Below, piece by piece: positions 35,273 through 43,318 of a stretch of 64,000 bases of DNA; position 1 is the stretch's first letter; each line of letters starts with the position of its first letter. The position numbers were made by a program, and so were the translations under genes. Under the pieces are notes generated by a model that ran no database searches, had not been told where the DNA came from, and worked only from the letters and a program-made list of their open reading frames with translations. The stretch is from Streptomyces malaysiense (GTDB lineage Bacteria; Actinomycetota; Actinomycetes; Streptomycetales; Streptomycetaceae), in assembly GCF_000980885.2 (NCBI RefSeq), contig NZ_LBDA02000048.1:44793-108792 (forward strand). Reading direction: 5' to 3'.

Positions 35273-35765
35273 TGTCGAGAAGGCCGGACAGGTCCTGGAG
35301 GCCGTCTTCCAGGACGCCGAACTGGAGTGGGAGAACCCCGAGCCCGGGACCTACGCGGTCAGGCTGCCCGGCACCCACAAGCTGTCCACGACCGTCTCCT
35401 TCCTCGTCGGCCGGCACTCCCTCTCCCTCAACGCCTTCGTCGTACGCCACCCCGACGAGAACGAGCCGGGCGTCCACCGCTGGCTCCTGGAGCGCAACCT
35501 CAAGCTGTACGGCGTGAGTTACGCCGTCGACCGCCTCGGCGACGTCTACGTCGCCGCGCGCCTCCCGCTCGCCTCCGTCACCCCCGACGAGATCGACCGC
35601 CTCCTCGGCCAGGTCCTGGAGGCGGCCGACGGAGCCTTCAACTCCCTCCTGGAGCTGGGCTTCGCGACCTCCATCCGCAAGGAGTACGCCTGGCGCGTCT
35701 CCCGCGGCGAGTCCACCCGCAACCTGGACGCCTTCAAGCACCTGATCGAGCGTCCGGCCGAGTGA
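35265..35765 (+). CDS. YbjN-domain protein
   Basis: 166 aa, starting inside the last codons of mshA (8-nt overlap), so translation is probably coupled. The fold resembles YbjN/type III chaperone-like proteins: ELEWENPEPGTYAVRLPGTHKLSTTVSFLV, HRWLLERNLKLYGVSYAVDRLGDVYVAARLP and a C-terminal helix region. Conserved beside mshA in Streptomyces; the function is unknown. Its 3' end overlaps the convergent AraC gene by 32 nt. Confidence 0.85.
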   Translation: MGDVEKAGQVLEAVFQDAELEWENPEPGTYAVRLPGTHKLSTTVSFLVGRHSLSLNAFVVRHPDENEPGVHRWLLERNLKLYGVSYAVDRLGDVYVAARLPLASVTPDEIDRLLGQVLEAADGAFNSLLELGFATSIRKEYAWRVSRGESTRNLDAFKHLIERPAE

Positions 35766-36594
35766 GCCCCGCGGGCCGCGACGCCCGGCGCGCCCCGCTC
35801 CGGTAGCGGCCCGGCGGCACCCCGACCAACTTCCGGAAATGGCGGGTGAGATGGGCCTGGTCGTAGAACCCGGTCAGGGCCGCCACCTCGCCGGGCGGCA
35901 GACCGTCCAGCAGCAGCCGGCGGGCCCGGCCGACCCGGCGTGACATCAGGTACTGGTGCGGTGCGATGCCGTACGCGCCGCTGAACGCCCGTACGAGATG
36001 GGCGGGATGGGCGTGCAGCAGCCCGGACGCCGTCGCGAGCGAGACGCCGTCGGCGAGCCGGGCGTCCAGCAACTCCCGCAGTTTTCCGGCGATACCGGGA
36101 TCCCGGCGGGCCGTCGGCGGTTCGACGCGTCGCCGCAGATGCCCCCGCAGCCGCTCCCCGACGAGGGTCAGCCTGCTCTCCGCCTCCAGTTCGTCACCGG
36201 GCCTGGCGAGAGCGGCGTGCAGTTGTCCGACGCGCAGGCGCAGCACCGGGTCGCGCAGGTCGGGCCCGTCGACGGCCGCCCCGATCAGCTCCTCGCCGAG
36301 CCGGCTGCTGTCGAGGTAGACGACCCGCTTGCGGAAGCCGCCGGGGGTCGCGGGGGAGCCGTTGTGAGGCACGTGCGGCGGCAGCAGGCTGACCGTGTCG
36401 AGGGGGGTGCCGTGCGCGTGCCGGTCGAGTTCGTAGCGGACCGCGCCGTCGTCCACGATGAGCAGCGTCCAGGCGTCGTGGACATGCATCGGGTAGGCGT
36501 ACTCGGTGAAATGGGCGTGGAACACCTCGGTGACGCCCGGCACCCGGGGACGCCACGCGCTCACTTCCTCGCCCGGGGCCCTGCTCGCGGCCAT
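35734..36594 (-). CDS. AraC-family regulator with cupin sensor domain
   Basis: 286 aa from the ATG at 36594 (MAASRAPGEEVSAW). The N-terminal AraC_binding cupin begins FHAHFTEYAYPMHVHDAWTLLIVDDGAV. The C-terminal double helix-turn-helix includes VSLATASGLLHAHPAHLVRAFSGAYGIAPHQYLMSRRVGRARRLL and VAALTGFYDQAHLTRHFRKLVGVPPGRY. It is divergent from the DUF2000 gene (49 nt apart), which it probably regulates. It overlaps the YbjN-like gene 3' end. Confidence 0.92.
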   Translation of the reverse strand: MAASRAPGEEVSAWRPRVPGVTEVFHAHFTEYAYPMHVHDAWTLLIVDDGAVRYELDRHAHGTPLDTVSLLPPHVPHNGSPATPGGFRKRVVYLDSSRLGEELIGAAVDGPDLRDPVLRLRVGQLHAALARPGDELEAESRLTLVGERLRGHLRRRVEPPTARRDPGIAGKLRELLDARLADGVSLATASGLLHAHPAHLVRAFSGAYGIAPHQYLMSRRVGRARRLLLDGLPPGEVAALTGFYDQAHLTRHFRKLVGVPPGRYRSGARRASRPAGLTRPDARSGA

Positions 36595-36643
36595 GCAAAC
36601 AACGTACAAGACGGTGCGGGGCGGTGATCGGCAGTCTCGTCCC

Positions 36644-37102
36644 ATGAGCATCTCGACCCCCGGACCGAACCCCTCCGAGACCGCCGAGCCCATCCGGTTC
36701 GACACCAAGCTCGCCGTGCTGCTGCGCGCGGACCTGGCCTCCTGGCAGCGGCTGAACGTCACCGCGTTCCTGGTCAGCGGCCTGGGCGCGACACTCCCCG
36801 AGGTGGTCGGCGAGCCCTACGAGGACGCGGACGGAACCCGTTACCTGCCGATGTTCCGGCAGCCGGTGCTGGTCTTCGAAGGGGAGAAGGAGACCCTGCG
36901 CGCGGCCCACGGGCGGGCGCTCGGGCGGGCCCTGCCCTGCGCCGTGTTCACCGCCGACCTGTTCACCACCGGCAACGACCGCGACAACCGCGCGGCCGTG
37001 CGCGCCGTACCGACGGCCGGTCTGGATCTGGTCGGGCTCGCGGTGTACGGCCCGCGCAACGGGGTGGACAAAGTACTGAAGGGGGCGCGCATGCATCCCT
37101 GA
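36644..37102 (+). CDS. DUF2000 family protein
   Basis: 152 aa. KLAVLLRADLASWQRLNVTAFLVSGL, YLPMFRQPVLVFEG, FTADLFTTGNDRDNRAAVRAV and LDLVGLAVYGPRNGVDKVLKGARMHP match DUF2000, a small peptidyl-tRNA-hydrolase-like fold of unknown function. The gene is commonly paired with a divergent AraC regulator, as here. The terminator hairpin overlaps the stop codon. Confidence 0.88.
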   Translation: MSISTPGPNPSETAEPIRFDTKLAVLLRADLASWQRLNVTAFLVSGLGATLPEVVGEPYEDADGTRYLPMFRQPVLVFEGEKETLRAAHGRALGRALPCAVFTADLFTTGNDRDNRAAVRAVPTAGLDLVGLAVYGPRNGVDKVLKGARMHP

Positions 37103-37115
37103 GGCGCGCCCCCTT
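37079..37115 (+). terminator. Terminator overlapping the DUF2000 stop codon
   Basis: AAGGGGGCGCGC (37079-37090) and GCGCGCCCCCTT (37104-37115) form a perfect 12-bp stem whose first arm is coding. It separates the DUF2000 gene from the convergent AhpD-like gene. Confidence 0.8.
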
Positions 37116-37163
37116 CGGTGGGAGCGGCCGGACCCCCGTACCGGCCGCCCCTGTCCGCGGTGG

Positions 37164-37637
37164 TCAGCCGAACATGCCGGGCTGGTAGTCGCCCGCCGGC
37201 TGCCGGACGACGACGTTCAGGCGGTTGTACAGGTTGATGACGGCGATCAGGCCCACGAGGGCGGCGAGCTGCTCCTCGTCGTAGTGCCGGGCGGCCTGCG
37301 CCCAGGCCTCGTCGGTGACCCCGCCGGCCGCGTCCGCGATCCGGGTGCCCTGCTCGGTGAGCTCCAGCGCGGCACGCTCGGCCTCCGTGAACACCGTGGC
37401 CTCGCGCCAGGCCGCGACCAGGTGCAGCCGCTGTGTGCTCTCCCCGGCGGCCTCGGCGTCCTTGCTGTGCATGTCCGTGCAGAACCCGCAGCCGTTGATC
37501 TGGCTGGCCCGGAGCTTCACCAGTTCCTGTGTCGCGGCCGGGAGGGTGGAGTCCGACAGCAGTTTCCCGGCCGAGTTGATGTGCTTGAGGAACTTGCCGG
37601 CGACGGGGTTGGCCATCAGGTTCAGACGGGCGTCCAT
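37164..37637 (-). CDS. AhpD-like carboxymuconolactone decarboxylase-family protein
   Basis: 157 aa from the ATG at 37637 (MDARLNLMANPVAGK). The redox motif CGFCTDMHSKDA (CxxC plus His three residues on) is the AhpD/CMD peroxidase active site, with LVKLRASQINGCG before it. The long C-terminal helix ends YNRLNVVVRQPAGDY. It probably reduces alkyl hydroperoxides or acts in thiol redox chemistry; the electron partner is unknown. Confidence 0.9.
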   Translation of the reverse strand: MDARLNLMANPVAGKFLKHINSAGKLLSDSTLPAATQELVKLRASQINGCGFCTDMHSKDAEAAGESTQRLHLVAAWREATVFTEAERAALELTEQGTRIADAAGGVTDEAWAQAARHYDEEQLAALVGLIAVINLYNRLNVVVRQPAGDYQPGMFG

Positions 37638-37736
37638 GATGATGCGCTCCTGGGTGGGTCGTACCGCTCGTTGCTGGTTGCACCTCATGGACGGAGGAGG
37701 GCGCGGGGAATGTGACAGGGAGGCGTGTGACCTGCA

Positions 37737-39020
37737 TCACGCCGCCGGGGAGTGCTCCGGCGCGGGACCGGCGGTGCGGGCGGCGGCCCGGTCGTCCGTC
37801 GTACGGCTCCCGCTCCCGGCCCCGCGATCCTCGGGTCCGCGCATCAGCAGCGCGTACCCGAGCCCCGCGGCCATCCCCAGGACGGCGCACGACCCCCACA
37901 GCCACCGCGCCCCGAACCGGTCGATGACCTGGCCGGACATCAGGGGCGCGATCAGGGCGGCGACGGACCAGGACAGGGTGTACACGCCCTGGTAGCGGCC
38001 GCGGCCGTGGACGGGGGAGAGGCGGACGACGAGGCCGGTCTGGGTCGGCGCGTTGACGATCTCGGCGAGGGTCCACACGCAGACGGTGGCCATGAAGGCG
38101 CCGACGGACCCGGCGAAGGCGGTGAGCCCGAAGCCGTACCCGGCGAGGACCGAGGAGACGACGAGCAGGGTGCGCGGATCGCGGTGCTCGATGAACCGGG
38201 TGACGGGAATCTGGAGGGCGACGATCAGGACGCCGTTGACGGCGATCGCGACGCCGTAGTCGGCGGGTGTGAACCCGGCCCGGCCCATGGCGACCGGCAG
38301 GGCGACCGAGCCCTGCTGGAAGATCAGGGCGACGAGGAAGGACAGGCCCACGACGGCCATGTAGCGCCCGTCCCGCAGCACGGTGCCGAGGCCGACCCGG
38401 GGTTCGTCCTCGTGGACCGGGGCGGCCGGCCGGGACTCGGGGACCTTCAGGAAGACGACGAGGGCGCAGACGGCCGTCATGCCCGCCTCGATCAGGAACC
38501 CGGCGAGATAGCTGAACTCGGCGATGAAGCCGGCGGCCGCGGCGGAGACGGCGAAACCGAGGTTGATGGCCCAGTAGTTGAGCGAGAAGGCCCGCACCCG
38601 GTCCTCGGGCCGCACGATGTCGGCCATCATCGCCTGCACGGCCGGCCGGGAGGCGTTGGACGCCATGCCGACGAGGAAGGCGACGCCGGCGATGGCGACC
38701 GGGTCGGTCATGAACCCGAGCAGCGCGACGGAGGCGGCGGTGGCCGACTGGGCGACGAGCAGGGTGGGCCGCCGCCCGATGCGGTCGGCCATGACCCCGC
38801 CCACGAGGGCGGAGACGGTCCCGCCCAGCCCGTGCAGGGAGGCGACGAGCCCGGCGTACGAGGCGGAGTAGCCGCGGTCGAGGGTGAGGTAGAGGGCCAT
38901 GAAGGTGGCCACGAAGGCGCCGAGCCGGTTGACGAGGGTGCTGGTCCACAGCCACCAGAACTCACGGGGGAGCCCGGACACGGTCTCCCTGGCGGCGCGT
39001 CCGAGACGGGCGGCGGGCAT
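37737..39020 (-). CDS. MFS transporter
   Basis: 427 aa from the ATG at 39020 (MPAARLGRAARETVSGLP). About twelve membrane spans begin WWLWTSTLVNRLGAFVATFMALYLTL. The loop motif GGVMADRIGRRPTLL identifies the major facilitator superfamily, of the DHA1 drug/sugar exporter kind. A conspicuous dyad (39039-39071) sits just upstream of the start, suggesting control by a dedicated repressor not encoded next door. The substrate is unknown. Confidence 0.9.
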   Translation of the reverse strand: MPAARLGRAARETVSGLPREFWWLWTSTLVNRLGAFVATFMALYLTLDRGYSASYAGLVASLHGLGGTVSALVGGVMADRIGRRPTLLVAQSATAASVALLGFMTDPVAIAGVAFLVGMASNASRPAVQAMMADIVRPEDRVRAFSLNYWAINLGFAVSAAAAGFIAEFSYLAGFLIEAGMTAVCALVVFLKVPESRPAAPVHEDEPRVGLGTVLRDGRYMAVVGLSFLVALIFQQGSVALPVAMGRAGFTPADYGVAIAVNGVLIVALQIPVTRFIEHRDPRTLLVVSSVLAGYGFGLTAFAGSVGAFMATVCVWTLAEIVNAPTQTGLVVRLSPVHGRGRYQGVYTLSWSVAALIAPLMSGQVIDRFGARWLWGSCAVLGMAAGLGYALLMRGPEDRGAGSGSRTTDDRAAARTAGPAPEHSPAA

Positions 39021-39038
39021 GCGGGGACCCCCTGGAGT

Positions 39039-39071
39039 TGTAAGTGGCTTGGCAGGCAAGCACAACTTACA
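39039..39071 (-). promoter_or_regulatory. Nested dyad upstream of the MFS gene
   Basis: TGTAAGT (39039-39045) pairs with ACTTACA (39065-39071). Inside it GCTTG-GCAGG-CAAGC (39048-39062) is a second dyad. It lies 19 nt before the ATG of the minus-strand MFS gene and looks like an operator overlapping the promoter or leader. The cognate regulator is unknown. Confidence 0.6.
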
Positions 39072-39173
39072 GAGGGGGTCTGACATCGACCAACGGATTA
39101 ACAGACGCCCTCGGTGTCCCGCCCACCGGTCGGCCGCACCGGCGCCGAGGGGCCGTGGATTACGCTCTGAGGC

Positions 39174-39935
39174 ATGGCCGACGCACCGTACAAGCTGATC
39201 CTCCTCCGCCACGGCGAGAGCGAGTGGAACGCGAAGAACCTGTTCACCGGCTGGGTGGACGTCAACCTGAACGAGAAGGGCGAGAAGGAGGCAGTCCGCG
39301 GTGGCGAGCTCCTGAAGGACGCCGACCTGCTGCCCGACGTGGTGCACACGTCGCTCCAGAAGCGCGCGATCCGCACCGCCCAGCTGGCCCTCGAGGCCGC
39401 GGACCGCCACTGGATCCCGGTCCACCGCAGCTGGCGCCTGAACGAGCGCCACTACGGCGCCCTCCAGGGCAAGGACAAGGCGGCCACGCTGGCCGAGTTC
39501 GGCGAGGAGCAGTTCATGCTCTGGCGCCGCTCGTACGACACCCCGCCGCCCCCGCTGCCGGACGACTCGGAGTTCTCCCAGTTCGACGACCCGCGCTACG
39601 CGACCCTCCCGCCGGAGCTGCGCCCCAGGACCGAGTGCCTGAAGGACGTCGTCCTCCGGATGCTCCCCTACTGGTACGACGCGATCGTCCCGGACCTCCT
39701 GAGCGGCCGCACGGTCCTCGTCGCCGCCCACGGCAACTCCCTGCGCGCCCTGGTCAAGCACCTGGACGGCATCTCCGACGCCGACATCGCGGGCCTGAAC
39801 ATCCCCACGGGCATCCCCCTCGCCTACGAACTCGACTCCGACTTCAAGCCCCTCACCCCGGGCGGCAAGTACCTCGACCCGGAGGCGGCCGCGGCGGCGA
39901 TCGAGGCGGTCAAGAACCAGGGCAAGAAGAAGTAA
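39174..39935 (+). CDS. gpmA: Phosphoglycerate mutase (2,3-bisphosphoglycerate-dependent)
   Basis: 253 aa. The phosphohistidine motif LRHGESEWNAKNLFTGWVDV lies near residue 8. The catalytic Glu is in RLNERHYGALQGKDKA, and the second His in VAAHGNSLRALVKHL. It interconverts 3- and 2-phosphoglycerate in glycolysis and gluconeogenesis. A strong terminator follows. Confidence 0.97.
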   Translation: MADAPYKLILLRHGESEWNAKNLFTGWVDVNLNEKGEKEAVRGGELLKDADLLPDVVHTSLQKRAIRTAQLALEAADRHWIPVHRSWRLNERHYGALQGKDKAATLAEFGEEQFMLWRRSYDTPPPPLPDDSEFSQFDDPRYATLPPELRPRTECLKDVVLRMLPYWYDAIVPDLLSGRTVLVAAHGNSLRALVKHLDGISDADIAGLNIPTGIPLAYELDSDFKPLTPGGKYLDPEAAAAAIEAVKNQGKKK

Positions 39936-39948
39936 GCGCCCCAGGAAC

Positions 39949-39989
39949 AAGCCCCCTGCCTGCGGTTCCGCCGCTGGAAGGGGGCTTTT
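39949..39989 (+). terminator. gpmA terminator
   Basis: AAGCCCCCT (39949-39957) pairs with AGGGGGCTT (39979-39987), followed by a T run. It lies 14 nt after the gpmA stop. Confidence 0.85.
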
Positions 39990-40120
39990 CCATGTATCGC
40001 CGGCGCGCTGGAGTCTCTTCGTGCGCACAGGACTTGAAGGCCGTCTCGGGCTGCTCACCTCGCACGGCGATCAGTGCCCGACGCCGGAAGGAAAAGGGGG
40101 GTGTCACGGCCGGGCGGGCA

Positions 40121-40516
40121 CTAGGAACGTTCGCCGCCTCCGGAGGAACGGCGGCCTCGGCCGGTCGTACCGGCGGATTCATGAGTGGTGCCTTTTTGGG
40201 AGTCCGCGTGGTGGGTCAGCACCTTCATGATCTCCGAGGCCAGCACATCCGACAGAGCCGGCGCGAGAGCTTCTGCCAGTGCGGTTGCGAGAGTCTGTGC
40301 GAAGAACACCCTTTCCAGTTCCGAGGAACGGGAGGGCGGCTGTGACAAGGACGCCACGGCTGCTTCCATCAGGGCTCCCGCCAGCGGGTCCTTTCCATGC
40401 TTGACGCCGATGCCGGTTTGGGGGACCCCGGTATCGCGCATCATTTCATCGAAGATCTCGTCGATGAAAGCCTCCAGGGGATCCCGTTCCGATTTTCCGC
40501 CGGGCTCAGCTGCCAT
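40121..40516 (-). CDS. Helical protein of unknown function, partner of the LLLAAL-repeat gene
   Basis: 131 aa from an ATG preceded by ATGAGGAACGAC. It has an acidic N-terminal helix (DPLEAFIDEIFDEMMRD), a middle segment, and a strongly hydrophobic amphipathic region (ERVFFAQTLATALAEALAPALSDVLASEIMKVL). The C-terminal tail is polar and Gly/Ser/Arg-rich. There is no signal peptide or true membrane span. It lies 100 nt downstream of the repeat gene on the same strand, so co-transcription is likely. No family is recognised; the alternating Ala/Leu helices suggest self-association. Confidence 0.7.
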   Translation of the reverse strand: MAAEPGGKSERDPLEAFIDEIFDEMMRDTGVPQTGIGVKHGKDPLAGALMEAAVASLSQPPSRSSELERVFFAQTLATALAEALAPALSDVLASEIMKVLTHHADSQKGTTHESAGTTGRGRRSSGGGERS

Positions 40517-40616
40517 TGTCGTTCCTCATGTCCTCATGTCTCGATTTCCCTATGGGACCTGCCCCCCAATTCCGTCGACTCCGAGGATCGGGGGGCAGGG
40601 GTGTCGCCGTTTCCGT

Positions 40617-41129
40617 TCAGCGGCGCATGAGCGCGGCGAGCAGGAGGGGGTGTTCGATCAGCGCCGTACCGCGCTCCTCGCGGCGGCGGTGCATGAGTGC
40701 TGCGAGCAGGAGCGGGTGTTCGATGATCGACTCCTCGCCGCCCTCCTCGCGGCGGTGGCGCATGAGCGCGGCGAGCAGGAGGGGGTGTTCGATCAGCGGC
40801 GTACCGCGCTCCTCGCGGCGGCGGTGCATGAGTGCGGCGAGCAGGAGCGGGTGTTCGATGATCGACTCCTCGCCACGCTCCTTACGGCGGTGCATGAGTG
40901 CGGCGAGCAGGAGCGGGTGTTCGATGCCCGACTCCTCGCCGCCCTCCTCGCGGCGGCGGGCGAGTGCGGCGAGCAGGAGCGGGTGCTCGATGCCCGACTC
41001 CTCGCCACGCTCGTCACGGCGCGCCAGGAGTGCTGCCAGCAGGAGCGGTCCGAAGGCGGATTCCTCGCCCATCTCTTCCTGGCCCGTCCCGGCCTTTTCG
41101 CGAGTGGGGGTCTCCGTCGTTGCCGTCAT
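40617..41129 (-). CDS. LLLAAL-repeat protein (seven near-identical 22-residue units)
   Basis: 170 aa from an ATG with GAAAGAGAGAG upstream. After a polar head of about 25 residues come seven units of 22 (once 23) residues. Each begins EHPLLLAALM or a variant, continues with Arg/His/Glu-rich (M)HRRREERG and ends GEESII, GTPLI or GTALI. Units start at residues 26, 48, 70, 92, 114, 137 and 159, and the last stops after LLLAALMRR. The DNA repeats almost as exactly as the protein. Each unit can form a short amphipathic helix flanked by dibasic residues. No known family recognised. Confidence 0.75.
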   Translation of the reverse strand: MTATTETPTREKAGTGQEEMGEESAFGPLLLAALLARRDERGEESGIEHPLLLAALARRREEGGEESGIEHPLLLAALMHRRKERGEESIIEHPLLLAALMHRRREERGTPLIEHPLLLAALMRHRREEGGEESIIEHPLLLAALMHRRREERGTALIEHPLLLAALMRR

Positions 41130-41660
41130 GACTCTCTCTTTCTTCGACGCATGACTTGGCGGAGCGCCCAGCTGTCACCAGCTCACTGCTTGCTCCGCGC
41201 TTCAGCGTCATCGTCATGGCGCGCGAGGCCGTCCGCACTTCGATCACGTGTCAGATGGCCGCATGGTTTTCGATGGCTCGCGGCATTCGAGAACGACGGT
41301 TATAGTGCGCCGGAATGATGGAAAATCACGGTTCCGTCCTGTCGCGCGGCGTGCGGTGCCGTGGCGGCACCGGCCTGAAAGGGGCGGCCGGCCGGCGGAC
41401 CGGAAATGGCGCCTCTGCGAGGGCTGCGGGCGGCCGAACCGACAAAGAGATCCCCAGTTCCCCGAGAGCGGGGACAAGTCCCAGGGCACGCGGCTGATCC
41501 GCGTCGCGCCTGCGGCCGGGGTTCTGCTGGGCGCGGTGGCCGGCAGGCTCACGCGGATCAGGTGACGCCCGCCTCGGCTCGGTCAAGAATCGGATCCCTG
41601 ATGGATCCCGTTCGGGAAAGTCACTGGATCGCTGGGCGTGACCTGACGCACGGTGACGTC
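41130..41660. other. Interval without a confident gene
   Basis: The 530 nt between the repeat gene and the ABM-domain gene hold overlapping weak frames on both strands. One plus-strand frame at 41248-41565 (105 codons) includes a CEGCGRPN motif but has no clear ribosome binding site and arginine-rich low-complexity sequence. A TTATAGT box near 41299 could be a -10 element. I call no gene here. Confidence 0.4.
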
Positions 41661-42014
41661 ATGAGCGATCATTCCGAAGCGGCTGTCGCGCCCGTCGAGG
41701 CCTTTGAACCCCCTTACTACGTCGCTGTGTTCAGCGCTGTCCGAACCGAGGACCAGAGCGGCTACGGCGAGACCAACGCACGCATGGAGGACCTGGTGAA
41801 GGACATCCCCGGGTTCCTGGGGGCGGACCACGCGCAGACTCCTGGCGGGTTGTCCATCACCGTCGGGTACTTCCGCGACGCGGACGCCCTCACGGAGTGG
41901 CGGAGCAACGCCGAGCACCGTGCGGCACAGAAGCGTGGGCGAGCCGAGTGGTACCAGAACTACACGCTGCATGTGGCGAAGGTGGAGCGGAGCCACGCGT
42001 TCAAGCGAGCGTAG
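41661..42014 (+). CDS. Antibiotic-biosynthesis-monooxygenase-like (ABM) domain protein
   Basis: 117 aa from ATG (MSDHSEAAVAPVEAFE). The ferredoxin-like ABM fold is suggested by YYVAVFSAVRTEDQSGYGETNARMEDLVKDIPGFLGADHAQTPGGLSITVGYFRDADALTEWRSNAEHRAAQKRG. The conserved W in DALTEWRSNAEH and the central HAQTPGGL strand are typical. Related proteins are small heme-independent oxygenases or structural dimers. The specific role is unknown. Confidence 0.82.
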   Translation: MSDHSEAAVAPVEAFEPPYYVAVFSAVRTEDQSGYGETNARMEDLVKDIPGFLGADHAQTPGGLSITVGYFRDADALTEWRSNAEHRAAQKRGRAEWYQNYTLHVAKVERSHAFKRA

Positions 42015-42185
42015 GTACCGGCAGCGCCGTTACCGGACCACCCGCACCGTCGTGCGGCCCGGTTCTGCGGTCACGCGCGGCGTCACACCGGCGGCGCGAT
42101 CAGGTCGAAGGCGCAGACCTCGCCGCCCGCTCGGGAGGGACCAGGGGGCGGGGCACGAGGCGTGCGGGCGTGACCGTGTGCGGAA

Positions 42186-42218
42186 AGGGCCGGTGCGAAG
42201 TGAGTTCGCACCGGCCCT
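42186..42218 (-). terminator. Terminator of the Cys-rich peptide gene
   Basis: AGGGCCGGTGCGAA (42186-42199), loop GTGAG, then its exact complement TTCGCACCGGCCCT (42205-42218). The 14-bp stem lies 15 nt beyond the minus-strand stop at 42234. Confidence 0.85.
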
Positions 42219-42233
42219 ACGACGGCTCTGCCG

Positions 42234-42389
42234 TCAGCCGCACTGGCAGGGCGCGCCCGACTGGCAGCCGCAGCCGCAGCCGGAGCCGCACCCGCACGCG
42301 GCGATCAGCGGCAGCCCCCTGATCTCGGCGGGCTGCTCGGTCTCGCGCTCCTGCGTGGGGTCGGGGGTGGTGCTGGGGGAATCGGTCAT
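42234..42389 (-). CDS. Cys-rich metallothionein-like peptide (51 aa)
   Basis: ATG at 42389 with GGAGGGACCC upstream. The N-terminal half is polar and acidic (MTDSPSTTPDPTQERETEQ), followed by EIRGLPLIAA. The C-terminus packs seven cysteines into 19 residues (CGCGSGCGCGCQSGAPCQC), in CxC and CxxxC spacing, ending CG. The density and spacing resemble bacterial metallothioneins or metal-loading tails. A strong 14-bp hairpin terminator follows. It lies between the ABM-domain gene and phoU. Metal binding is inference. Confidence 0.75.
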   Translation of the reverse strand: MTDSPSTTPDPTQERETEQPAEIRGLPLIAACGCGSGCGCGCQSGAPCQCG

Positions 42390-42509
42390 GGGTCCCTCCT
42401 AGACGCCGGGGCCTAGTTGCCGGGGCAGGCATGCCCTCACCCATTTGATGCCCGACCGACCGGGCGCATCAACGGCGCACGGAGGCGCCCCCGCCACGCC
42501 CTTCGGGAG

Positions 42510-43199
42510 TCATGCTCCCTCCACCCCCGTCGGCGGCTGGATGTCCGACTGGATCTCGTCCGCGTGCTCACCGGTGACGAGGTACACCACGCGCTTGGCG
42601 ACGGCGACGGCGTGGTCGGCGTAGCGCTCGTAGTAGCGGCCGAGCAGGGTGACGTCGACGGCCGTCTCGATGCCGTGCTTCCAGCGGTCGTCGATGAGGT
42701 GCTGGAAGAGGGTGCGGTGCAGCAGGTCCATCTCGTCGTCGTCCTGCTCCAGCTGGAGCGCGAGGTCGACGTCCTTGGTCACGATGACCTCGGCGGCCTT
42801 CGCCATCAGGCGCTGCGCGAGCTGGCCCATCTCCAGGATGGTCGCGTGCAGGTCCTGCGGGACGGCGCGCTGCGGGAAGCGCAGCCGGGTCAGCTTCGCC
42901 ACGTGCTGGGCGAGGTCGCCGGAGCGCTCCAGGTCGGCCGACATGCGCAGCGACGTGACGACGATGCGCAGGTCCGTCGCGACCGGCTGCTGCCGCGCCA
43001 GCAGGGCTATGGCCCGCGCCTCCAGGTCGTGCTGGAGCTCGTCGACCTTCTGGTCCGCCTCGATCACGCTCTCGGCGAGCTTGAGGTCGGCGTCGAGCAT
43101 GGCGGTCGTGGCGCGTCCGATCGCCGAGCCGGCCAGCCGGGCCATCTCCACCAGACCGTCGCCGATCGAGTCCAGTTCCTCGTGGTACGCGTCCCGCAT
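42510..43199 (-). CDS. phoU: PhoU, phosphate signalling protein
   Basis: 229 aa from the ATG at 43199 (MRDAYHEELDSIGDGLVEM). It is all-helical with the two PhoU repeats: ELDSIGDGLVEMARLAGSAIGRA...DLEARAIALLARQQPVATDLRIVVTSLRMSADLERSGDLAQHVAKL and later HGIETAVDVTLLGRYYERYADHAVAVAKRVVYLVTG. These carry the E/DxxxD metal-binding motifs. It acts with the Pst/PhoR system to restrain the phosphate-starvation response. It is divergent from phoR across a PHO box. Confidence 0.96.
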   Translation of the reverse strand: MRDAYHEELDSIGDGLVEMARLAGSAIGRATTAMLDADLKLAESVIEADQKVDELQHDLEARAIALLARQQPVATDLRIVVTSLRMSADLERSGDLAQHVAKLTRLRFPQRAVPQDLHATILEMGQLAQRLMAKAAEVIVTKDVDLALQLEQDDDEMDLLHRTLFQHLIDDRWKHGIETAVDVTLLGRYYERYADHAVAVAKRVVYLVTGEHADEIQSDIQPPTGVEGA

Positions 43200-43318
43200 C
43201 AGGGTTCCCTCTCGTAATACGTGCTTCCGGGGGTCGTTGTCCGGGGGCCCGGCGGCAGAACCGGCGGTGCGAACCCCACGCTCCCACGTTCCGCCCCGTA
43301 CGCGTCCGTTTCCGGCTT

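Noticed and set aside
40617..41129. CRISPR-like regular repeats
   Set aside because: The periodicity (66 nt) follows codons of one long frame and there are no variable spacers.
41248..41565. 105-codon plus-strand frame
   Set aside because: Arg-rich, no ribosome binding site; not called.
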